DNA from: RGIG9041 sp045593905
GTDB taxonomy: Bacteria; Bacillota; Clostridia; Oscillospirales; QAKW01
Reading direction: 5' to 3'
Length of the DNA: 26,430 nt
Assembly (NCBI GenBank): GCA_045593905.1
Contig: JAZNXL010000057.1
Span: 1-26,430, forward strand
Made by a program: the position numbers and the translations under genes. The notes beneath the pieces are model-generated. The model made no database searches. It was not told the DNA's origin and worked only from the letters and a program-made list of their open reading frames with translations. Position 1 is the first letter of the stretch. Each line of letters opens with the position of its first letter. Of the stretch, positions 13,330 to 19,686 are shown in pieces.

Positions 13330-13355
13330 AATCAGCAAAATTGCTTTTGCTGATT
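13325..13355 (-). terminator. Terminator after the 69-residue gene, minus strand
   Basis: On the minus strand AATCAGCAAAA (13355-13345) pairs with TTTTGCTGATT (13340-13330) over a GCAA loop, followed by TTTTT. The stop codon of the upstream small gene overlaps the stem. It separates the ylbJ unit from eno. Confidence 0.85.
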
Positions 13356-13563
13356 AAAATTCAAAATCTTCTTTTGTAAACAGGTCTTGATGTACTTTGC
13401 GTTTTGGCGGAATACGGTTAAACGGCGAGTAAACAAACTTTTTGCAGCTTGATTCGGCTTTTACAAGGCCTTTTTTAGAACAAATTATATCGTCGGTTGA
13501 TACAATTTTTTTGCCGTTTTCACAATATGCACACATTGGTACAATATCTTTTGAAAAAATCAT
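13354..13563 (-). CDS. Conserved-looking small Cys-rich protein, unknown function
   Basis: 69 residues with cysteines at 11, 14, 28 and 40 (CAYC, IICSKKG, SSCKKF), spaced as a possible zinc or iron-sulphur site, and a basic C-terminal tail (NRIPPKRKVHQDLF). The ATG at 13563 follows AGGAG. It begins 20 bp after the ylbJ stop in the same direction, so it is probably co-transcribed with that sporulation gene. I do not know its function; the composition and good ribosome-binding site argue that it is real. Confidence 0.75.
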   Translation of the reverse strand: MIFSKDIVPMCAYCENGKKIVSTDDIICSKKGLVKAESSCKKFVYSPFNRIPPKRKVHQDLFTKEDFEF

Positions 13564-13583
13564 ATTAACTCCTAAATGCTTTT

Positions 13584-14573
13584 TTATTTATTATACAAGC
13601 TCCTATACAGTTTGTCAAAGACAATATACATAAAAACAAACAAAAATATTAAAAATACTACAAATATTGCTGTTGCTAACAAAAACGATGGAGTTTCAAA
13701 TGTTATCGGTATAATTTTAATAACAATATATGTAATAAACGGCATTAGTATTGCATAAATGACTTTTCCTTTTATTAGAGGCAGTATTGGTAGCTCTGCC
13801 TGTTTTGCACAACTGATACACTGAAAAATAACCGAAACCCCAGAAAAACCAATTATAAAAGATGCGATTATAACTGATGATTTTTTTGTAAAGTCTAAGC
13901 TCTCAATACCCCGTGTTATTTCAATTAAACCATATATAATACTTTTTATACTGCTGCTAACTGTTTCGGGAATTAAAATTGCAGATATGTCAGCAAATAT
14001 ACCCATAAAGACTATATAGCCGCACACGTTTAAAATACTTGAAACTGAACCGACAACGCTTTTTGTAGCTATCTGGGCTACGTTGATTAATGAAATGTTT
14101 GTAGTTTTGTTTGCTTTGAACACCTTAAAACAAATTGCACAAATTATTGAGCAAATTATTTGCGATATAAGCAATATATATCCTACGCTTTTGCTTTTGA
14201 TTAAACATATACCTACGAAAGCGACAATGTAAGCGGGCGAAGCGTTTGCTGTACAATGCAATAGTGAAATTGCTTTTTCTTTTGAAATTTTATTGCTTTT
14301 ATATAGGTTGCATACGTTTTGTGTACCTGTTGGAAAGCCGCAAATCAAACCGCTTATAAATGCAAAAATGCTCGGATTTAAACTTGTTGTCATAAAAACA
14401 GCAGTAATAAACTCAGCTAAAACAAAAAACGGGAATAACGAAGGAATAACCGAGCTATAGCACATAACAAGGCTTTTTTTAACTGACGTAGTAACCGTAG
14501 TGTTAAAAATTGAAAAAAGTAATATAACGATTAGTAATAAAAATATTATGATATAGGCTTTTTTGGTTTTCAT
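13584..14573 (-). CDS. ylbJ: Sporulation integral membrane protein YlbJ
   Basis: 329-residue polytopic membrane protein with about eight to nine hydrophobic segments, related to the nucleoside-recognition Gate domain. Diagnostic segments are VIPSLFPFFVLAEF near the N terminus and the polar loop SGLICGFPTGTQNVCNLY, followed by a second Gate-like half with FIIGFSGVSVIFQC. In Bacillus YlbJ is made in the mother cell under SigE and is needed for heat-resistant spores. The ATG at 14573 has no convincing ribosome-binding site, so translation may be weak. Only 47 bp separate it from the divergent yqfC. Confidence 0.9.
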   Translation of the reverse strand: MKTKKAYIIIFLLLIVILLFSIFNTTVTTSVKKSLVMCYSSVIPSLFPFFVLAEFITAVFMTTSLNPSIFAFISGLICGFPTGTQNVCNLYKSNKISKEKAISLLHCTANASPAYIVAFVGICLIKSKSVGYILLISQIICSIICAICFKVFKANKTTNISLINVAQIATKSVVGSVSSILNVCGYIVFMGIFADISAILIPETVSSSIKSIIYGLIEITRGIESLDFTKKSSVIIASFIIGFSGVSVIFQCISCAKQAELPILPLIKGKVIYAILMPFITYIVIKIIPITFETPSFLLATAIFVVFLIFLFVFMYIVFDKLYRSLYNK

Positions 14574-14598
14574 AGTAATTTATATGTTGAGATAGCAT

Positions 14599-14620
14599 AA
14601 AAATTACCGAGGTGATTTTT
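14599..14620 (+). promoter_or_regulatory. Hairpin holding the yqfC ribosome-binding site
   Basis: AAAAATTAC (14599-14607) can pair with GTGATTTTT (14612-14620) with one wobble, leaving CGAG as loop. The extended Shine-Dalgarno GAGGTGAT (14609-14616) is therefore split between loop and 3' arm. A CATAAAAAT (14596-14604) resembles a SigE -10, but the -35 is weak. Confidence 0.45.
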
Positions 14621-14881
14621 ATGTCGGCTATATCAGATTTTATATTTGGCGCAAAGCAAACATTTGAAAACTCGCTTTCTAACGAAACTATAGAGGTTAT
14701 AGGTAATAATAAAATTATTATTGAGAACACAAGCAAGATTTTTGAATATAAAACCGAACTTGTAAGGCTTGGAGTAGGAAAGCGTATTATTACAATACTT
14801 GGCGGTCAGTTGAAACTAAATGATTATAGTGACAAAAGCATTGTTATTGACGGAATTATAAAAAATATTAGTTTTGAGTAA
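14621..14881 (+). CDS. yqfC: Sporulation protein YqfC
   Basis: 86-residue protein of the YabP/YqfC family. The core pattern EVIGNNKIIIENTSKIFEY followed by LGVGKRIITILGGQLKL is characteristic. The ATG at 14621 follows GAGGTGAT (14609-14616); a GTG at 14612 lies within this site and is rejected. yqfC heads the long plus-strand operon and precedes yqfD as in Bacillus, where both are mother-cell (SigE) genes. Its exact biochemical role is not known. Confidence 0.92.
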   Translation: MSAISDFIFGAKQTFENSLSNETIEVIGNNKIIIENTSKIFEYKTELVRLGVGKRIITILGGQLKLNDYSDKSIVIDGIIKNISFE

Positions 14882-14882
14882 T

Positions 14883-16046
14883 ATGGTTAAAAAATTGTTA
14901 AGGTTTGTAATAGGGACGTATCGTATAGAAATTGTTGGAAGAGATAATAACTTGCTAAATTATATAGTTAAAAACAACATAAAAGTTTTTAACTTGAATG
15001 TTACCGACGAAAAAACACAATTTGATTGTTATAAAAGCGAATTTAAAAACTTACAACAGTATTTAAAAAATAATTGTGATTATACAGCATATTTTAATGG
15101 TCTGCCTGTTATTCTTAATAAATATAAGAGCAGAGCGGGCTTGCTTATTGGTGCATTAATATTTTTTGTAATGTTTTATATATTTTCGCTGTATGTGTGG
15201 AAAATTGATATTGTTGGTTGTAAAACTATAACAAAACAAGAAATTATGACCCGAATTAACCAATGCGGGCTAAATATAGCTAATCAAAAAAGTAGACTTG
15301 ATTTAAAACAAATAGAAAATAACTTTTTAAAAGGTTATAGCGATGTTTCATGGGTATCCATTAACATAAAAGGTACAGTTGCAACTGTAGAAATAAGAGA
15401 AAATACCCGTAAAGTTAAAAAGCTTGACACCACTCAGCCTTGCAGTATATACGCCTCGCGTGACGGTGTAATTGCATCTGTTAAAGCCTATATGGGTTAT
15501 AGTGTTGTTAATATTGGTGATACGGTTACTGCAGGAGATTTATTAATAAGCGGTGACTATACCGATAAATACGGCGTAAATTATAAACTGCACTCAATGG
15601 GAACTGTTATGGCAAATACAACTCACACATATAACGTAACTGTTGATTATTCTTCAACCGAACAAGTTAAAACAGGAAAAAGTAAAACTTTTTATAAATT
15701 AAAACTAGCAACATTTAGTATACCCCTTTATTTTAATAAAAATATATTGTATAATAATTATAGTTTAAATATTAATAATATTTATTTTGAACCATTTAAA
15801 AACCTTGTTTTGCCGTTTTATATTGAAAAATCGACATACACACAAACTCAAACTGTTAAAACAACAAAATCTAGTGACGTTGCATTACAAGATGCTTACG
15901 AAAAAATAAGAGATATTGAGAGTAATCTTGTTGGAATTAAAATTGTTGATAAAGAGTATCAACAAAAAGTTTACAACGATAGGGTTGAACTAAAAGCAAC
16001 TCTTTCGTGTTATGAAGATATAGGCGTAAAAATTGAAATTAATTAA
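14883..16046 (+). CDS. yqfD: Sporulation protein YqfD
   Basis: 387-residue protein with one transmembrane segment (about residues 83-103, LLIGALIFFVMFYIFSLYVW) between an N-terminal domain and a long extracytoplasmic part. IDIVGCKTITKQEI and the WVSINIKGTVATVEIRE segment are family-typical, as is GVIASVKAYMGYSVVNIGDT, where the start of a biotinyl-lipoyl-like fold is likely. The ATG at 14883 comes one base after the yqfC stop and lacks its own ribosome-binding site, so translation is probably coupled. A TTG three codons earlier overlaps yqfC. Mother-cell sporulation role by family. Confidence 0.92.
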   Translation: MVKKLLRFVIGTYRIEIVGRDNNLLNYIVKNNIKVFNLNVTDEKTQFDCYKSEFKNLQQYLKNNCDYTAYFNGLPVILNKYKSRAGLLIGALIFFVMFYIFSLYVWKIDIVGCKTITKQEIMTRINQCGLNIANQKSRLDLKQIENNFLKGYSDVSWVSINIKGTVATVEIRENTRKVKKLDTTQPCSIYASRDGVIASVKAYMGYSVVNIGDTVTAGDLLISGDYTDKYGVNYKLHSMGTVMANTTHTYNVTVDYSSTEQVKTGKSKTFYKLKLATFSIPLYFNKNILYNNYSLNINNIYFEPFKNLVLPFYIEKSTYTQTQTVKTTKSSDVALQDAYEKIRDIESNLVGIKIVDKEYQQKVYNDRVELKATLSCYEDIGVKIEIN

Positions 16047-16058
16047 GGATGTGTAATA

Positions 16059-17018
16059 ATGGAAAAAACCATTACCGGAGTTGAAATTGAATACGTATCG
16101 TCTGTTTTCGGAGCTTTTGACGAGAATCTTGAAATAATTGAAAAAGAGTTTTTTGTAAAAGTTGTAAGCCGTGGCGATGTAATTTCGGTAAGCGGTGAAA
16201 AAGATAGCGTTGAAATGGCTGTTAAAACCTTAAACGGTCTTTTTGACATTGCCAAAACCCGCGATATAATTGATGTTCAAACAGTTAAATATATAATCAG
16301 CCTTGTTGGTGAAGATTATGGCAGCAACGTTGCAAAGGCTCTTGACGAGTGCATTTGCATTACTGCATCCGGTAAGCCTATAAAACCAAAAACAATTTCA
16401 CAAAAAAAGTATGTTGACAGTATTTCTAAAAATGTTGTTACCTTTGGTGTTGGACCTGCAGGTACCGGTAAAACCTATCTTGCGGTAGCTCTTGCAGTAA
16501 ATGCTCTTAAAAACAAAGTTGTTTCTAAAATCGTACTAACCCGTCCTGCAGTTGAGGCGGGCGAAAGCCTTGGCTTTTTGCCTGGTGATTTACAAAACAA
16601 GGTCGACCCGTATTTAAGACCGCTTTATGACGCTCTATTCGATATGCTCGGCCCTGATGTTTATTTAAAGTATATGGAAAAAGGAGTCATTGAGGTAGCA
16701 CCGCTTGCGTATATGCGCGGTAGAACGCTTGAAAACTGCTTTATTATACTTGACGAGGCGCAAAATACAACAATTGAGCAAATGAAAATGTTTTTAACTC
16801 GCTTCGGTTTTAATTCAAAGATTGTTGTAACGGGTGATGTAACTCAGGTTGACCTGCCGCGTGGTAAAACATCAGGTCTTATTCATGCCCTTAAAATTTT
16901 ACAAGGGATTGATTCAATAGGTATTCATAAGTTTGATAAACGCGATATTGTAAGGCACGCCCTTGTGCAAAAAATTGTAGAGGCATACGAAAAGTCGACA
17001 AAGGAAAAAGGAAAGTAA
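16059..17018 (+). CDS. phoH: PhoH-like P-loop ATPase
   Basis: 319 residues with an N-terminal nucleic-acid-binding (KH-like) part and a C-terminal ATPase. Walker A GPAGTGKT (132-139), TRPAVEAGESLGFLPGD (161-177) and Walker B ILDEAQNTT (230-238) are intact, and VTGDVTQVDLPRG follows. PhoH proteins act in RNA metabolism, often next to ybeY as here, one base upstream. AAGGATGTG precedes the ATG. In Bacillus a pgpH gene (HD-type c-di-AMP phosphodiesterase) lies between phoH and ybeY; it is absent at this locus. Confidence 0.97.
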   Translation: MEKTITGVEIEYVSSVFGAFDENLEIIEKEFFVKVVSRGDVISVSGEKDSVEMAVKTLNGLFDIAKTRDIIDVQTVKYIISLVGEDYGSNVAKALDECICITASGKPIKPKTISQKKYVDSISKNVVTFGVGPAGTGKTYLAVALAVNALKNKVVSKIVLTRPAVEAGESLGFLPGDLQNKVDPYLRPLYDALFDMLGPDVYLKYMEKGVIEVAPLAYMRGRTLENCFIILDEAQNTTIEQMKMFLTRFGFNSKIVVTGDVTQVDLPRGKTSGLIHALKILQGIDSIGIHKFDKRDIVRHALVQKIVEAYEKSTKEKGK

Positions 17019-17019
17019 T

Positions 17020-17469
17020 ATGACTGTTAATATTCTTTTAGAGCAAGATTGGAATAAAGAAATTATATTCGCCGCTATCGAAAACACTCTCAAGTACGAA
17101 AACATCGACTTTGACTGCTCGGTTGAGGTTTTAATTGTTGACGAGGATGAAATAAAAGAGCTTAACAACGAGATGCGCGGCATTGACAGGGTAACAGATG
17201 TTTTGTCTTTTCCGATGTTTGAAAACGTTGATGAGATGCAGCCCGATGAGGATGGCTATGTATTTTTGGGTTCAATGGTTATTTGCGATAAAAGAGCATT
17301 TGACCAGGCTCAAGAATATGGTCACTCACTCGAAAGGGAAACTGCGTTTTTGGCTGTACACAGTACACTACATCTTTTAGGCTATGACCACGAGCTTGGC
17401 AAAGAACAAGAGGATGAAATGTTTTTCAAACAGGAGCAGGTTTTACAAAAAATGGGGTTAAAAAGATGA
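17020..17469 (+). CDS. ybeY: Endoribonuclease YbeY
   Basis: 149-residue single-domain metalloenzyme involved in 16S rRNA 3'-end maturation and ribosome quality control. The zinc site HxxxHxxxxxH is complete (His114, His118, His124 in VHSTLHLLGYDHE). The preceding DRVTDVLSFP block is also typical. AAGGAAA precedes the ATG, which lies one base after the phoH stop. The stop overlaps dgkA (ATGA), indicating tight coupling within the operon. Confidence 0.97.
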   Translation: MTVNILLEQDWNKEIIFAAIENTLKYENIDFDCSVEVLIVDEDEIKELNNEMRGIDRVTDVLSFPMFENVDEMQPDEDGYVFLGSMVICDKRAFDQAQEYGHSLERETAFLAVHSTLHLLGYDHELGKEQEDEMFFKQEQVLQKMGLKR

Positions 17470-17924
17470 AAGCGATTAAAAAATTCCTAATGTCATTTAA
17501 GTATGCCTTTTGCGGACTATGGTTTTGTATAAAAACCGGCAGAAATTTCAGAGTACATACTGTTGCAGCAGCAGTGGCTGTTTATTTGTGCCTTATAACG
17601 AAGCAAACTGTCACAAATACTGCGATTGTTCTTAGCTTAATTGCTATTGTACTTTCGCTTGAGTGCATAAACACCGCACTCGAACAGGTTTGTGATGAGA
17701 TTACTCTTGAAAAGCGCGAGCTTATTAAACGCGCAAAAGATGCATCGGCGGCGGCTGTTTTAGTTTCTGCAATTATTTCACTGATTGTTGGTGTTTCAAT
17801 GTTTTTTAACACTGAAACGTTAAACGCGATTGCAACACCGCTAAATTGCGGTTTAGGAGTTTTAATTGTTATAATCTCTTTTATATACATTTTTTACGAG
17901 GATATTTTTAAAAATGATAAATAA
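17466..17924 (+). CDS. dgkA: Undecaprenol/diacylglycerol kinase
   Basis: 152-residue integral membrane kinase, in Firmicutes acting mainly on undecaprenol to recycle the wall lipid carrier. The signature ECINTALEQVCDE with the catalytic-region glutamate, followed by KRAKDASAAAVLVSA, is intact. An amphipathic N terminus (SFKYAFCGLWFCIKTGRNFRVH) precedes the first helix. It has about 25 more residues than the shortest homologues, with a further C-terminal membrane helix. It overlaps ybeY by 4 bp and era by 11 bp. The cdd gene that follows dgkA in Bacillus is absent. Confidence 0.95.
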   Translation: MKAIKKFLMSFKYAFCGLWFCIKTGRNFRVHTVAAAVAVYLCLITKQTVTNTAIVLSLIAIVLSLECINTALEQVCDEITLEKRELIKRAKDASAAAVLVSAIISLIVGVSMFFNTETLNAIATPLNCGLGVLIVIISFIYIFYEDIFKNDK

Positions 17925-18801
17925 TCAATCTAAAACAATTTTTGTTACAATTTGCGGAAGACCAAACGTTGGTAAATCTACGATTCTTAACGCACTTATT
18001 GGCAAAAAGATTTCTATTGTATCACCAAAAGCACAAACTACTCGCACAAGAGTTACAGGTGTTTTAACTAAAGATAACTGTCAATATGTATTTTTAGATA
18101 CCCCTGGTCTTCACAAAGCCAAGAGCGGTCTTGGACAAGCTATGGTTGAGTCGGTGGGCGAGGGTATTGAAAATGCCGATATTGCGCTTTTTGTTGTTGA
18201 AGCGGGCGATAAAATAATGTCAACCGAAAAGAATATTTTAAGAATGCTTCGTCAAAACAAAGTACGTGCATTTTTGGTTATTAATAAAACTGACCTTAAA
18301 TCTAAAGAAGAAATACTTGGAACTATAACTGCGTTTTCTAATGAATTTGAGTTTGAAGAGATAATTCCAATAAGTGCGCTAAAGCGCGATGGCCTTGATA
18401 TTGTGCTTGAAGAACTAAATAAAAGGGCAGAACCTTCGTTTTTCTTTTACGATTCAGAGTTTGTTAGCGACACTCCGAATGCAAATTATATTTGTGAGGT
18501 TATTCGTGAAAAAATGCTTTATAATCTTGGGCTTGAAATCCCGCATACTGTCGCTCTTATAAACGAAAGCTATATAGAAGGTGAAACGTTAATTCGCTCA
18601 AGCGTTACAATATATTGCACAAGAGATACACACAAAGGTATTATAATTGGCAAGGGCGGGGCAATGCTTAAAAAGATTATGACAGAAGCCCGTATTGACC
18701 TCGAAAAATACTTTGATAAAAAAGTATTTATTGAGTGCTTTGTTAAGGTTAAACACGATTGGCAAAACAGTAGTTCTATGCTACGTCAAATGGGCTTGTA
18801 A
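17914..18801 (+). CDS. era: GTPase Era
   Basis: 295-residue GTPase needed for 30S ribosome assembly. G1 GRPNVGKST (15-23), G3 DTPGLH, G4 NKTD and G5 ISALK are intact, and the C-terminal KH domain has IIIGKGGAMLKKI. The ATG lies within the last codons of dgkA and shares 11 bp with it; GAGG (17898-17901) is the likely ribosome-binding site at a slightly long distance. It acts together with YbeY on 16S rRNA processing, matching the operon grouping. Length and motifs are normal. Confidence 0.98.
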   Translation: MINNQSKTIFVTICGRPNVGKSTILNALIGKKISIVSPKAQTTRTRVTGVLTKDNCQYVFLDTPGLHKAKSGLGQAMVESVGEGIENADIALFVVEAGDKIMSTEKNILRMLRQNKVRAFLVINKTDLKSKEEILGTITAFSNEFEFEEIIPISALKRDGLDIVLEELNKRAEPSFFFYDSEFVSDTPNANYICEVIREKMLYNLGLEIPHTVALINESYIEGETLIRSSVTIYCTRDTHKGIIIGKGGAMLKKIMTEARIDLEKYFDKKVFIECFVKVKHDWQNSSSMLRQMGL

Positions 18802-18875
18802 AACATTACCACGATTATATAAAACACTGTAACCAAAACTATATTTGCAAAATAAAATATAGCAGGTGAAGTGTT

Positions 18876-19037
18876 ATGGAAACAAATCAGTATTGGCAAA
18901 TGTTTAAAAACACAGGCAGCATCGAGGCCTATTTAACATATTCAAGTATAAAATCACTATCGGAGAGTTCAAATGGCAACCACGATAAAAACAATGGGGC
19001 TGATACTAAAAATGTCAGACACCCCGAGCAAAGATAA
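18876..19037 (+). CDS. yqzL: YqzL-family small protein
   Basis: 53-residue protein whose first 22 residues, NQYWQMFKNTGSIEAYLTY, carry the conserved YqzL pattern (W-x-x-F-x-x-T-G-S-I-E-A-Y-L). The position between era and recO is the same as in Bacillus, which supports the call despite the short length. The ATG at 18876 follows GCAGGTGA (18863-18870). The second half (SNGNHDKNNGADTKNV and beyond) is polar and shows no family pattern. It runs 65 bp out of frame into recO. Function unknown. Confidence 0.88.
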   Translation: METNQYWQMFKNTGSIEAYLTYSSIKSLSESSNGNHDKNNGADTKNVRHPEQR

Positions 19038-19683
19038 ACTATTAAAAATTTTAACGCCTGCAGGCTTAATTTCGGCGTTTTTAAAAATTAAAAGAACTGC
19101 AGGTAAAACAAGTTACATTGCTGACTTGTTTACATATGGTGAGTTTGTCCTTTTCAATACCGACAAGGGTAATTATCTTGTAAATTCATTTACACCCGAA
19201 GAACATTTTTATAACTTACGCGAAGATATTACACGGTTTGCTGCGGCAGGATATTTTTGTTCTTTTGCAAACGCTTACTCTTTACAACCAGATATTAATT
19301 ACGACGATGCACTGCAGCTTATGCTAAATTCTCTTACTGCGCTCGCTAACGGAAACGATGTTAAAACTGTAAAAAGTATTTTTGAACTAAAATCTTGTCA
19401 ATTACTTGGCGTTGAGCCTTGCCTTGAAGCTGAAAATAAGAGTAATGAATACTATTTTGATTTACAAGACGGCAGGCTTTATAACTACGAAATCAAATAT
19501 GGTTATTACATAAAAAGACAAGCTGTGTTATCTATGTATAACATTTTACGAGCACCGCTTGATACAGTTTTTGATGTTGAAATTTTTGAGCCTGACTTGA
19601 TTTATCCTTTAACCGAAAGTTATTTATTATATCACCTTGAAAGAGTGCCCGATTCACTCGAATTTTTAAAAGGAGTATTATAA
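18973..19683 (+). CDS. recO: DNA repair protein RecO
   Basis: 236-residue recombination mediator that loads RecA with RecR. The N-terminal OB fold is recognisable (IKTMGLILKMSDTPSKDKLL, then LTPAGLISAFLKIKR), followed by a helical domain. The zinc-binding cysteines present in many RecO proteins between the helical parts are missing: only one Cys remains in LLGVEPCLEAENK. GGAGAG (18962-18967) precedes the ATG at 18973, inside yqzL. It is followed within 3 bp by mutS2. Confidence 0.93.
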   Translation: MATTIKTMGLILKMSDTPSKDKLLKILTPAGLISAFLKIKRTAGKTSYIADLFTYGEFVLFNTDKGNYLVNSFTPEEHFYNLREDITRFAAAGYFCSFANAYSLQPDINYDDALQLMLNSLTALANGNDVKTVKSIFELKSCQLLGVEPCLEAENKSNEYYFDLQDGRLYNYEIKYGYYIKRQAVLSMYNILRAPLDTVFDVEIFEPDLIYPLTESYLLYHLERVPDSLEFLKGVL

Positions 19684-19686
19684 AAA

